Source of the DNA: Streptomyces chryseus
GTDB taxonomy: Bacteria > Actinomycetota > Actinomycetes > Streptomycetales > Streptomycetaceae
Assembly: GCF_014650755.1 (NCBI RefSeq)
Contig: NZ_BMVO01000020.1
Coordinates: 1-64,000 of the forward strand
DNA: 64,000 bases
Direction: 5' to 3'
Numbering within the stretch: the stretch's first letter is position 1; the number at the start of each line of letters is the position of its first letter. The notes beneath the pieces were generated by a model. That model was not told where the DNA came from. It did no database searches and saw nothing but the letters and a program-made list of their open reading frames with translations. The position numbers were made by a program, and so were the translations under genes. Of this stretch, positions 16,789-25,385 are shown in pieces.

Positions 16789-17565
16789 CTAGCCGAAGCG
16801 GCCGGAGATGTAGTCCTCGGTGGCCTGGACGGACGGGTTGGAGAAGATCCGCTCCGTGTCGTCTATCTCGATCAGCTTGCCGGGCTGGCCGATCGCCGCG
16901 AGGTTGAAGAACGCCGTACGGTCCGAGACGCGCGCGGCCTGCTGCATGTTGTGCGTCACGATGACGATCGTGAAGCGCTCCTTCAGCTCGCCGATCAGGT
17001 CCTCGATGGCGAGGGTCGAGATCGGGTCGAGCGCCGAGCACGGCTCGTCCATGAGGAGGACCTGCGGCTCGACCGCGATCGCGCGGGCGATGCACAGGCG
17101 CTGCTGCTGGCCGCCGGAGAGACCGGAACCGGGCTTGTTGAGGCGGTCCTTGACCTCGTTCCAGAGGTTCGCGCCGCGCAGGGACTTCTCGACGACCTCG
17201 GCCAGCTTGTTCTTCTTGTACGAGCCGTTGAGGCGCAGGCCCGCCGCCACGTTGTCGAAGATCGACATGGTGGGGAAGGGGTTCGGGCGCTGGAAGACCA
17301 TGCCGACCGTACGGCGGACGGCGACCGGGTCGACGTCCTTGGCGTACAGGTTCTCGTCGTCCAGGAGGACCTTGCCCTCGACGCGGCCGCCGGGGGTGAC
17401 CTCGTGCATCCGGTTGAGGGTGCGCAGGAAGGTGGACTTGCCGCAGCCGGAGGGGCCGATGAAGGCCGTCACGGAGCGGGGCTCGACGGTCATCGAGATG
17501 TCGTCGATCGCCTTGTGGTTGCCGTAGTAGGCCGACAGGCCGCTGATGTCGATTCGCTTGGCCAT
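16789..17565 (-). CDS. pstB: Phosphate ABC transporter ATP-binding protein PstB
   Basis: 258 residues. Walker A GPSGCGKST at 37-45, signature LSGGQQQRLCIARAIA, Walker B VLLMDEPCSALDP and switch His in IVTHNMQQA. The sequence AYYGNHKAIDDISM and the RPNPFPTMSIFDNV Q-loop region are specific to PstB. It powers high-affinity phosphate import through PstCA. ATG 17565 is preferred over the GTG three codons upstream because it leaves room for a ribosome site. Last gene of pstSCAB. Confidence 0.96.
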   Translation of the reverse strand: MAKRIDISGLSAYYGNHKAIDDISMTVEPRSVTAFIGPSGCGKSTFLRTLNRMHEVTPGGRVEGKVLLDDENLYAKDVDPVAVRRTVGMVFQRPNPFPTMSIFDNVAAGLRLNGSYKKNKLAEVVEKSLRGANLWNEVKDRLNKPGSGLSGGQQQRLCIARAIAVEPQVLLMDEPCSALDPISTLAIEDLIGELKERFTIVIVTHNMQQAARVSDRTAFFNLAAIGQPGKLIEIDDTERIFSNPSVQATEDYISGRFG

Positions 17566-17589
17566 CTGAATCACTGCTTTCTGCTGGCC

Positions 17590-18669
17590 TTAGCGGCCGG
17601 TGCTCGGGGCCTTCCAGCGGGCGATGCCGCGGGCCACCAGGTTGAGGATCATGACGAAGGCGATCAGGACGAGCGCTGCGCCCCATGCGCGGTCGACCGA
17701 CGCTTCCGTGCCGACGATGTACTGCTCGTACACGTACAGCGGAAGCGAGGACTGGGCGCCTTCGAAGGGGTTCGGGTTGATCAGCTTCGTACCGAAGACG
17801 AGCAACAGAACCGGGGCGGTCTCACCCGTGATACGGGCCACCGCGAGCATGACGCCGGTGGTGATTCCGCCGATCGCGGTCGGCAGCACCACCTTGAGGA
17901 TAGTCCGCCACTTGGGGACGCCGAGAGCCAGAGAGGCCTCGCGCAGCTCGTTGGGGACGAGCTTGAGCATCTCCTCGGTGGAGCGGACGACGACCGGCAT
18001 CATCAGGATCGCGAGGGCCAGCGCGCCGGCGAATCCGGAGGGCCCGAAGCCCAGCATCAGATTCCAGGTGGCGAGGATGAACAGGCCCGCGACGATCGAC
18101 GGGATGCCCGTCATGACGTCGACGAAGAAGGTGACGGTCTTCGCGAGCCTGCCGCGGCCGTACTCGACCAGGTAGACCGCGGTGAGCAGGCCGATCGGGG
18201 CGGCGATCAGCGTCGCGATGCCGACCTGCTCCAGGGTGCCGAGCAGGGCGTGGTAGACGCCGCCGCCCTCGTCGGTGTCGAGCAGGCCGCTCATCGAGTG
18301 GCTGAGGAAGTAGCCGTCGATGACCTTGATGCCCTTGCTGATCGTCACCCAGGCCAGGGAGAGCAGCGGGACGAGGGCGAGGATGAAGCAGACCCAGACG
18401 ACGCTGGTCGCCACGCGGTCCTTGCCCTGGCGGCTGCCCTCCACCTTGGTGGTGATCGCGAAGGTGGCCAGTACGAAGATCAGGGCGGCCAGCATGCCCC
18501 ACTGCACCCGGCTGTGCCAGCCGGCGACGAGACCGAGGCCGATGCCGGCCGCGACGGATCCGACGGCGATGGCGGCCGGGGCCCACCGGGGGAGCCGGGC
18601 GTGGGCGAGCTTGGCGTGCGGGACGGGGGAGACCGGGGGCTTGTCCATTACCTGGCTTGTCTGGTTCAT
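17590..18669 (-). CDS. pstA: Phosphate ABC transporter permease PstA
   Basis: 359 residues. A cytoplasmic N-terminus precedes two extra helices, then the binding-protein-dependent permease domain of about six helices. The EAA-type coupling loop reads ELREASLALGVPKWRTILKVVLP, followed by the PstA-typical ITGETAPVLLLVFG. It forms the channel with PstC. Its start overlaps the pstC stop by four bases, so the two are translationally coupled. Confidence 0.95.
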   Translation of the reverse strand: MNQTSQVMDKPPVSPVPHAKLAHARLPRWAPAAIAVGSVAAGIGLGLVAGWHSRVQWGMLAALIFVLATFAITTKVEGSRQGKDRVATSVVWVCFILALVPLLSLAWVTISKGIKVIDGYFLSHSMSGLLDTDEGGGVYHALLGTLEQVGIATLIAAPIGLLTAVYLVEYGRGRLAKTVTFFVDVMTGIPSIVAGLFILATWNLMLGFGPSGFAGALALAILMMPVVVRSTEEMLKLVPNELREASLALGVPKWRTILKVVLPTAIGGITTGVMLAVARITGETAPVLLLVFGTKLINPNPFEGAQSSLPLYVYEQYIVGTEASVDRAWGAALVLIAFVMILNLVARGIARWKAPSTGR

Positions 18670-19667
18670 GCGTTGGCCCCCGAGTACTCCTTGCGGCGGC
18701 CGATGATCCAGCGGGCGGCGCCGTTGACCAGCAACGTGATGACGAAGAGCACGAGACCGGAGGCGATCAGGGCGTCACGGCCGAACTCGTCCGCCTCGTT
18801 GAACTTCGCGGCGATGTTCTGCGCGAAGGTGCCGCCGCCCGGGTCGAGCAGCCGGCCGGAGATGATGAAGCTGGGGGAGAGCACGACGGCGACGGCCATC
18901 GTCTCGCCGAGGGCGCGGCCCAGGCCCAGCATCGAGGCGCTGATGATGCCCGAGCGGCCGAAGGGGAGTACGGACATCCGCATGACTTCCCAGCGCGTGG
19001 CGCCGAGGGCCAGGGCGGCCTCCTCGTGCATCTTCGGCGACTGGAGGAAGACCTCGCGGGTCACGTTGGTGACGATGGGCAGGATCATGATCGCCAGCAG
19101 GATGCCGACCGTGAAGAGGTTGCGGGCGACGCCGTCGCTCGTCTTGTCGAAGATGTACGTCCAGCCGAAGTACTCGTCGAGCCACTTGTTGAGGCCGTCC
19201 AGGTACGGGACCAGGAAGACGGCGCCCCAGAGGCCGTAGATGATGCTCGGCACCGCCGCGAGCAGGTCGACCACGTACGCGAGCGGCGTGGCCAGCCTGC
19301 GCGGGGCGTAGTGCGAGATGAACAGCGCGATGCCGATGGCGACCGGCACGGCGATGAACATGGCGATGATCGAGCTGACGATCGTGCCGAAGAGGAGGAC
19401 GGCGATGCCGAAGACCGGCGGCTTGCCGGCCGGGTTCCACTCGGAGGTGGTGAGGAAGTTGGCGTCGTCCTCGGAGACGGCGAGCCCGGCGCGGTAGGTG
19501 AGGAAGGCCGCGATGGCGCCCATGATCACCAGAAGTGCGATGCCCGACCCCCGGGACAGACCGAGGAAGATCCGGTCACCGGCGTGGGTGCTGCCCTGGG
19601 AGGCCAGCGTGTTGCCGGGTGCGGGCGGGGGTGGGGAGGACGAGGTGGGTTCGGTAGCTATATCCAT
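18666..19667 (-). CDS. pstC: Phosphate ABC transporter permease PstC
   Basis: 333 residues. A Ser/Pro/Gly-rich N-terminal tail of about 30 residues precedes six to seven transmembrane helices. The coupling loop EEAALALGATRWEVMRMSVLPFGRSGI and the LGRALGETMAVA motif are typical of PstC. It is separated from pstS by a strong hairpin, so less pstCAB than pstS mRNA is expected. Confidence 0.95.
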   Translation of the reverse strand: MDIATEPTSSSPPPPAPGNTLASQGSTHAGDRIFLGLSRGSGIALLVIMGAIAAFLTYRAGLAVSEDDANFLTTSEWNPAGKPPVFGIAVLLFGTIVSSIIAMFIAVPVAIGIALFISHYAPRRLATPLAYVVDLLAAVPSIIYGLWGAVFLVPYLDGLNKWLDEYFGWTYIFDKTSDGVARNLFTVGILLAIMILPIVTNVTREVFLQSPKMHEEAALALGATRWEVMRMSVLPFGRSGIISASMLGLGRALGETMAVAVVLSPSFIISGRLLDPGGGTFAQNIAAKFNEADEFGRDALIASGLVLFVITLLVNGAARWIIGRRKEYSGANA

Positions 19668-19724
19668 CGGTTTTCTCCGGTCTGCGGAGCCCGGTGGGGC
19701 TCCTGGCGGCGGTGCACCGGAAGG

Positions 19725-19757
19725 CGCGGCCGGCCCCTCGTGACGGGGCCGGCCGCG
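19725..19757 (-). terminator. Hairpin between pstS and pstC (attenuator or mRNA stabiliser)
   Basis: Perfect 13-bp all-G/C stem (19725-19737 with 19745-19757) and a 7-base loop, starting 8 bases after the pstS stop. No T run follows, so it is probably a partial terminator or a 3' block to exonucleases, which would leave extra pstS message. Confidence 0.75.
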
Positions 19758-19764
19758 ACCGGGG

Positions 19765-20898
19765 TCAGGAGAGGGTGGGAACGATCTCGCGGACCTTGGC
19801 CGCGATCTCGGCGGGCAGCGGCGCGTAGTCGGCGTCCGCCAGGACCTTCTGACCGTCCTCGCTGACGGTGTAGTTCAGGAAGGCCTTGAGGGCGGGCAGG
19901 GTCTCCGGGTTGTTGCCCTTGTCGCAGGCGATCTCGTACGTCACCAGGACGATCGGGTAGGCGCCCTCGGCCTTGGTGGCGTAGTCGAGGGAGAGGGCCA
20001 TGTCCTTGCCCTTGCCGGTGACCTTGGCGGCGGCGATCGCCTTGGAGGCGTTCTCCGTGGTGGCCTCGACCGGGGCCGCGGCACCGGTGTTGATCTTGAC
20101 GGTGTTCAGCTTGTTGGCGGTCGCGTACGACAGCTCGAAGTAGCCGATCGCGCCGTTGGTGTCCTTGACGTTGGAGACGACGCCGGAGGAACCGTTGGCG
20201 GCCTGGCCGCCCTTGGCGGGCCACGACTTCGACTTGGGGTCGTACTTCCAGTCGCTCGCGGCGGCCGTGTTGAGGTACTTGCCCAGGTTCTGCGTCGTAC
20301 CCGACTCGTCCGAGCGGTGGAAGGCCTGGATGCTGGTGCTCGGGAGCTTGGCGTCGGGGTTCAGCTTGGCGATCGCCTTGTCGTTCCACTTGGTGATCTT
20401 CGAGTCGAAGATCTGCGCCAGCGTCTTGGCGTCGAGCACGAGGTCGTCGACGCCCTCCAGGTTGTAACCGATGGCGACGGGGCCGCCGACCATCGGCAGG
20501 TTGATGCCCTGGCCGGTCTTGCAGATCTTCTTCGACTCGGCGACCTCCTCCGGCTTCAGCGCGGAGTCGGAACCGGCGAAGGCGACGCGGCCCTGGGTGA
20601 AGTTGGTGATGCCGCCGCCGGAGCCGATGGCCTGGTAGTTGATCTCGACGCCCTCACAGGCGGCCTGGAAGTTCTTGACCCAGAGGTCGATGGCGTTCTT
20701 CTGGGCCGTCGAGCCGGCCGCGCGGAGCTGGCCCTTGGCGTCGTCGCACTTGATGTTGCTGGCGGCCTTCGTCTCGCCGGAGCCACCGGTGGAGCCGCTG
20801 TTGTCGTCCGAGCCGCACGCCGTGAGGACCAGGGCGCCGGAGACGGCGAGGGCGCCGAGCGCGGTGGCGCGAAGCCGGTTCTTGCGCTGAAGCTTCAC
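19765..20898 (-). CDS. pstS: Phosphate-binding lipoprotein PstS
   Basis: 377 residues. The signal peptide has lipobox LTAC, followed by an Asp/Ser/Gly-rich linker. The periplasmic-binding fold carries PstS phosphate-site motifs (LRAAGSTAQKNAI, IGSGGGITNFTQGRVAFAGSDSAL, HRSDESGTTQNLGKYL). It captures phosphate outside the membrane for PstCAB. The start is GTG 20898, placing the signal peptide first, with GGAAGGA upstream. PHO-box repeats lie about 165-180 bases upstream. Confidence 0.96.
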   Translation of the reverse strand: MKLQRKNRLRATALGALAVSGALVLTACGSDDNSGSTGGSGETKAASNIKCDDAKGQLRAAGSTAQKNAIDLWVKNFQAACEGVEINYQAIGSGGGITNFTQGRVAFAGSDSALKPEEVAESKKICKTGQGINLPMVGGPVAIGYNLEGVDDLVLDAKTLAQIFDSKITKWNDKAIAKLNPDAKLPSTSIQAFHRSDESGTTQNLGKYLNTAAASDWKYDPKSKSWPAKGGQAANGSSGVVSNVKDTNGAIGYFELSYATANKLNTVKINTGAAAPVEATTENASKAIAAAKVTGKGKDMALSLDYATKAEGAYPIVLVTYEIACDKGNNPETLPALKAFLNYTVSEDGQKVLADADYAPLPAEIAAKVREIVPTLS

Positions 20899-21334
20899 TT
20901 TCGGAGGGTTCCTTCCAGGAGCCGCCGGTCCCGTGTGGTGGCGGCGTGCGAAGAGGTGGAGTTCTCGGTTTCCAGCTACACAGGGGGGCGGACATCTCAC
21001 GATGTGCCTCGCACTGTGTACGTCCGAAATTAGGCAGAACAGGTGAAGCCGTCGACGGGGGCGAGTGAACGGGAGGTGAACCGTGCCGAACGGTGTGGTG
21101 TGCGGGCTCGTCCCGCGGCGGGTGGTCGGAGGGCCGGCCGGGGACCGGGGGGGATGCTCCCCTTGCCAACGGTCACCGAAACGGCGAAACCGGTTACTCT
21201 GCGCGATCGTGCGACCGCGGCGTGGACGGCGGGTGGCTGAAAGAAGCCGGTCGGGGGGTGAGCGGGCGCCGCGCGGGGCAGGACGAAGCGGCGCTTGCTC
21301 GCACGCGGCGGTGGGGGGTCCGGACTGCGCCGGA
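20899..21334. other. Intergenic region upstream of pstS
   Basis: 436 bases without a gene. It contains the PHO box (21064-21081), the pstS promoter and leader on the minus strand, and the 3' flank of the NUDIX gene. Short open frames here have poor coding character. I see no second regulatory palindrome. Confidence 0.6.
21042..21091 (-). promoter_or_regulatory. PHO box (PhoP-binding direct repeats) upstream of pstS
   Basis: On the minus strand GTTCACC (21081-21075) and GTTCACT (21070-21064) are spaced exactly 11 bases. A weaker unit GTTCGGC lies at 21091-21085 and another, CTTCACC, at 21048-21042, which is two 11-base turns from the second. This matches the GTTCACC direct-repeat units known for Streptomyces PhoP and would activate pstSCAB under phosphate limitation. 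Confidence 0.85.
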
Positions 21335-21751
21335 TCAGGCCGGGACGACCGCGAGCAGCTGGTCGATCAGGGGCCGGTCGTGACCGTACGTGAGGCGCGC
21401 GCGGGCCGTGGAGGGCGGCAGCCAGAGGATCCGGTCCACCTCGTCGCTCGGAGTGAAGGTGCCTCCCGTCGCCTCCGCCGCCCAGTACGACACCCGCTTC
21501 GGGCGGCCGTGCGCGACGTACCGCAGCTCGGACAGGGCCGGGCCCGGGGCGCAGCGGTGGCCCGTCTCCTCCTGGACCTCGCGGAGCGCACCCGCGAGCG
21601 GGTCCTCGCCGCGCTTCAGCTTGCCTTTGGGGTGCGACCAGTCGTCGTACTTGGGGCGGTGTACGAGGCAGATTTCCAGGACGCCGTCGTACGGCGAGCG
21701 GCGCCACAGCACGCAGCCCGCGGCGAGGACCGGGGCATCGTGGCCGGTCAC
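21335..21751 (-). CDS. NUDIX hydrolase (MutT1-like domain)
   Basis: 138 residues. The NUDIX box is complete: GKLKRGEDPLAGALREVQEETGH (G-x5-E-x7-RE-x2-EE-x-G), next to HPKGK. It should hydrolyse a nucleoside diphosphate linked to another group, perhaps diadenosine polyphosphates or oxidised nucleotides. MutT1 relatives carry an extra histidine-phosphatase domain that is absent here. Its start overlaps the CHAD gene stop by four bases, the third gene of a ppk-CHAD-NUDIX operon. Confidence 0.9.
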   Translation of the reverse strand: MTGHDAPVLAAGCVLWRRSPYDGVLEICLVHRPKYDDWSHPKGKLKRGEDPLAGALREVQEETGHRCAPGPALSELRYVAHGRPKRVSYWAAEATGGTFTPSDEVDRILWLPPSTARARLTYGHDRPLIDQLLAVVPA

Positions 21752-22881
21752 GGGGCCGCCGGGGCCGGTTGCCAGACCTGCTGGAAGGCGAAGCGGGCCG
21801 CCTCGACCTCGTGCCGCTGGTCGGCGTGCAGGACGCCGAGGGCGTACGCCGTCGCCGGGGCGATGCGCGGGGTGCGGGCCGCCGACGCCGCCGCCGTGGC
21901 CGCCTCGGCCGCGTCGCGATGGCGGTCCAGGGCGCGGGCGGCGGGGCGCGTGTCGCCGGGGCCGATGACGACCTCCTGCGCGTAGCGGTGCAGGCGCAGC
22001 AGCAGGCGTACGTGGTGCCAGGGGGCGTCCTGCGCCTCGCTGCTGGGGGCCGGGGCCAGGCCGTGGAGGAGGGCCTCGGCGTTGTACGGGTGCGAGGCGC
22101 GGCCCAGCGGCAGTGCGGCCACCGCTTCCCTGAGCCGCTGCTCGGCGCCGGTCGCCAGCGGCGTGAGCACCTCGGCGGCGGGCGCGGCGGCGGCGGGGCC
22201 GAGCGGCACGTCCGAGGCGAGTAAGGCCACGGCGTCGGCGACCGCGTGGAACCGCGAGGAGCCCAGGGCCTGGAGCGCCGCCGAGTGGGCCCGCGTCCTG
22301 GCCAGCGTCAGCTGCCGCTCCAGGAGCGCTCCGGCCCGGGCCGCGCCCACGGTCAGCGAACTCCCCGGCTCCGACGAGCCGCCCCCGCGTGCCGGGGGCA
22401 CCGGGACGCCGCCGGTGCCGCCGCCGGTACCGCCGCCCGCGCCGGAGAGCCGGTTCAGGGCCTCCAGGAGCCGGTTCAGGCGGCCCGCGTAGGCGTGCTC
22501 GCGGGCCAGGACGCCGGAGAGCCAGGCCAGCTCCGCCCGCAGGGTGTCGGCCCAGCCCGTCTCGGTCAGTGGCCGGAACGTGTGCAGCGTGCCGCTGATC
22601 CGCCGCGCGGCGGCGCGCAGGGCCCGGGCCGCCTCGGCCGCCTCCGCGGCGCCCTGCGGGTCCTGGCCGCTCTCGCGGTGCAGGCGCAGGCTCCGCAGGA
22701 ACTCGGCGGCCCGGGCGTGCAGGTAGGGGGCGAGCAGCTCGCGGGAGGGCAGGTCGTGCGCGGGGAGCCCGCGGGCCGACAAGGCCTCCGCCAGTGCCTC
22801 GGCGGGCCCGGCCGTCTCCCCCAGGGGCCGGCCGGTGTCCGGCCGGGAGCCGGGGCGGGATGCGGTGTCATGGTGTTGCAC
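21748..22881 (-). CDS. CHAD domain protein (polyphosphate-associated)
   Basis: 377 residues, helical CHAD domain with many conserved His/Arg/Lys (LRAAARRISGTLHTFRPLTETGWADTLRAELAWLSGVLAREHAY; FHAVADAVALL; WHHVRLLLRLHRYAQEV). CHAD proteins bind polyphosphate granules through these basic faces. The Pro/Gly-rich insertion near residues 190-215 is not part of the fold. GTG 22881 is chosen for the GGAGG 7 bases upstream; a TTG at 22902 is an alternative. It overlaps ppk by 14 bases, which ties it to polyphosphate metabolism. Confidence 0.88.
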   Translation of the reverse strand: MQHHDTASRPGSRPDTGRPLGETAGPAEALAEALSARGLPAHDLPSRELLAPYLHARAAEFLRSLRLHRESGQDPQGAAEAAEAARALRAAARRISGTLHTFRPLTETGWADTLRAELAWLSGVLAREHAYAGRLNRLLEALNRLSGAGGGTGGGTGGVPVPPARGGGSSEPGSSLTVGAARAGALLERQLTLARTRAHSAALQALGSSRFHAVADAVALLASDVPLGPAAAAPAAEVLTPLATGAEQRLREAVAALPLGRASHPYNAEALLHGLAPAPSSEAQDAPWHHVRLLLRLHRYAQEVVIGPGDTRPAARALDRHRDAAEAATAAASAARTPRIAPATAYALGVLHADQRHEVEAARFAFQQVWQPAPAAP

Positions 22882-25108
22882 GCCGGCGCCTCCGGGCGTC
22901 AATGAGCATCTCCTGTACGTGCCGCAGCGGCTGACCGTCGGCGTCCGCCGAGTGCCGCGTCCAGTTGCCGTCGGGGCCCAGGTGCCAGGAGGCCGTCGAG
23001 TCGGACATTCCGGTTTCCAGCAGCCGGCTCAGCGACGCCCGGTGTGCGGGGTCGGTGACCCGGACCAGCGCCTCGATGCGGCGGTCGAGGTTGCGGTGCA
23101 TCATGTCGGCGCTGCCGAACCAGACCTCGGGCTCGCCGCCGTTGCCGAAGGCGAAGACCCGGGAGTGTTCGAGGAAGCGGCCGAGTATCGAGCGGACCCG
23201 GATGTTCTCCGAGAGGCCCGCGACCCCGGGGCGTATCGCGCAGATCCCGCGTACCCAGATGTCGACCTGCACGCCCGCCCTCGCCGCCCGGTAGCAGGCG
23301 TCGATTATCGCTTCGTCGACCATCGAGTTGACCTTGATCCGGACGTACGCGGGGCGGCCCGCCTGGTGGTGCGCGGTCTCCTTGTTGATCCGGGCGACCA
23401 GCCCGTCCCGCAGCGACTTGGGCGCGACGAGCAGGCGGCGGTACGTCTCACGGCGCGAGTAGCCGGACAGCCGGTTGAAGAGGTCGGAGAGGTCGGCGCC
23501 GACCTGCGGGTTGGCGGTCAGCAGCCCCAGGTCCTCGTACAGGCGGGCCGTCTTGGGGTGGTAGTTCCCCGTGCCGACGTGCGAGTAGCGGACCAGCTGG
23601 TCGCCCTCCTGGCGGACCACCAGGGACAGCTTGCAGTGCGTCTTGAGACCCACCAGCCCGTACACGACGTGGCAGCCGGACTCCTCCAGCTTGCGCGCCC
23701 ACTTGATGTTGGCCTGTTCGTCGAAGCGGGCCTTGATCTCGACGAGGACGAGGACCTGCTTGCCGGACTCGGCGGCGTCGATCAGCGCGTCCACTATGGG
23801 GGAGTCGCCCGAGGTGCGGTACAGCGTCTGCTTGATCGCCAGCACGTCCGGGTCCGCCGCCGCCTGCTCCAGGAACGCCTGCACGGAGGTCGAGAAGGAG
23901 TCGTACGGGTGGTGCAGCAGCACGTCGCGCTCGCGCAGGGCGGCGAAGACGTCCGGCGCGGACGCCGACTCCACCTCCGCGAGGTCCCGGTGGGTGCCCG
24001 CGATGTACTTCGGGAACTTCAGCTCCGGCCGGTCCAGCGCCGCGATGCCGAAGAGTCCGGTCAGGTCCAGCGGGCCGGGCAGCGGGTACACCTCGGCGTC
24101 GGACATCTTCAGCTCGCGCACGAGCAGGTCCAGGACGTACGGGTCGATGGACTCCTCGACCTCCAGGCGCACCGGCGGGCCGAAGCGGCGGCGCATGAGC
24201 TCCTTCTCCAGCGCCTGGAGGAGGTTCTCGGTGTCGTCCTCCTCGACCTCCAGGTCCTCGTTCCTGGTCACCCGGAACATGTGGTGCGCGAGCACCTCCA
24301 TGCCCGGGAAGAGCTCTTCGAGGTGCGCCGCGATGACGTCCTCAAGGGGTACGTACCGCTGCGGCGACGCCTCCAGGAAGCGGGACAGCAGCGGCGGCAC
24401 CTTGACGCGGGCGAAGTGCCGGTGGCCGCTGACCGGGTTGCGTACGACCACGGCGAGGTTGAGCGAGAGCCCCGAGATGTACGGGAAGGGGTGGGCGGGG
24501 TCCACGGCCAGCGGGGTGAGGACCGGGAAGATCTGCTGGCGGAAGAGCGTGAAGAGGCGCGCCTGCTCCTTCTCGGTCAGCTCGGGCCAGCGGATCAGGT
24601 GCACGCCCTCGTCGGCGAGGGCGGGGGCGATGTCCTGCTGGTAGCAGGCGGCGTGCCGGGCCATGAGCTCGCGCGAGCGGGTCCAGATGAGCTCCAGCAC
24701 CTCGCGGGGCTGGAGGCCGGACGCGGACCGGGTGGCGACACCGGTGGCGATACGGCGCTTGAGGCCGGCGACCCGGACCATGAAGAACTCGTCCAGGTTC
24801 GAGGCGAAGATCGCGAGGAAGTTCGCTCGTTCGAGGAGGGGCGTGGCCGGGTCCTCGGCGAGTTCGAGCACCCGCTCGTTGAAGGCGAGCCAGCTGCGTT
24901 CCCGGTCGAGGAAGCGGCCCTGTGGCAGCTCGGCGTCGGCGCCCGCGCCTTCCGCGTACTCCGCGTACGCGTCCAGGTCGGCGTCGATGTCGGGATCCAG
25001 GTTGGTCACCGGCGACCCCGCCAGGGTGTGCGGGCGGTGCGCGGCGATGGAACCGACGGACGGCTGAGCATGCTGGACAGGGACATCGGCGCTCGGCTGC
25101 TGGCTCAT
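22868..25108 (-). CDS. ppk: Polyphosphate kinase PPK1
   Basis: 746 residues, the full four-domain PPK1. The N-domain starts at RFLDRERSWLAFNERVLELA. The head domain includes NLDEFFMVRVAGL. The catalytic C1/C2 domains include KTHCKLSLVVR, with the phospho-accepting-type His at about 491, and VRYSHVGTGNYHPKTARLYEDLGL. It makes polyphosphate from ATP and can run backwards. An acidic extension of about 90 residues precedes the domain. ATG 25108 has only a weak ribosome site, so a start further upstream in the open frame is possible. It heads the ppk-CHAD-NUDIX operon. I could not find a clear PHO box upstream. Confidence 0.95.
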   Translation of the reverse strand: MSQQPSADVPVQHAQPSVGSIAAHRPHTLAGSPVTNLDPDIDADLDAYAEYAEGAGADAELPQGRFLDRERSWLAFNERVLELAEDPATPLLERANFLAIFASNLDEFFMVRVAGLKRRIATGVATRSASGLQPREVLELIWTRSRELMARHAACYQQDIAPALADEGVHLIRWPELTEKEQARLFTLFRQQIFPVLTPLAVDPAHPFPYISGLSLNLAVVVRNPVSGHRHFARVKVPPLLSRFLEASPQRYVPLEDVIAAHLEELFPGMEVLAHHMFRVTRNEDLEVEEDDTENLLQALEKELMRRRFGPPVRLEVEESIDPYVLDLLVRELKMSDAEVYPLPGPLDLTGLFGIAALDRPELKFPKYIAGTHRDLAEVESASAPDVFAALRERDVLLHHPYDSFSTSVQAFLEQAAADPDVLAIKQTLYRTSGDSPIVDALIDAAESGKQVLVLVEIKARFDEQANIKWARKLEESGCHVVYGLVGLKTHCKLSLVVRQEGDQLVRYSHVGTGNYHPKTARLYEDLGLLTANPQVGADLSDLFNRLSGYSRRETYRRLLVAPKSLRDGLVARINKETAHHQAGRPAYVRIKVNSMVDEAIIDACYRAARAGVQVDIWVRGICAIRPGVAGLSENIRVRSILGRFLEHSRVFAFGNGGEPEVWFGSADMMHRNLDRRIEALVRVTDPAHRASLSRLLETGMSDSTASWHLGPDGNWTRHSADADGQPLRHVQEMLIDARRRRRATP

Positions 25109-25342
25109 GACCCCATTGTTCCGCGCGTCGGGGGTGCCGGGCGCGTCGAGGAGGGGTGATGTGCGGGAGGCTCTCCCGTTCGGGGAGGGTGGCACAGCGG
25201 GCTGCATTCCGAGAGGGTCGCAAGCGTGTCTGAATGCGCGGTAACGGAGACATGACATGCAGGCTGCGGGGCCGGGGCCGCCAGGGCCCTCGGGGCCCCG
25301 GACCCGCCCCCGGCCCCGCGTGCCGGACCCCGGGGCTGCTGC

Positions 25343-25381
25343 GGCGGGACCGCGCAGACCCCCGTCCGGCGCGGTCCCGCC
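25343..25381 (-). terminator. Terminator after the ABC permease gene
   Basis: Perfect 13-bp stem (25343-25355 with 25369-25381), loop of 13 bases, starting 4 bases after the permease stop. A second G/C-rich fold (arms 25266-25277 and 25308-25319) follows and insulates ppk from read-through. Confidence 0.8.
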
Positions 25382-25385
25382 CGGC

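Noticed and set aside
25109..25258. Possible PHO box upstream of ppk (GTTACCG...TTCAGAC on the minus strand)
   Set aside because: Neither unit matches GTTCACC well and there is no clear 11-base repeat, unlike the pstS site.
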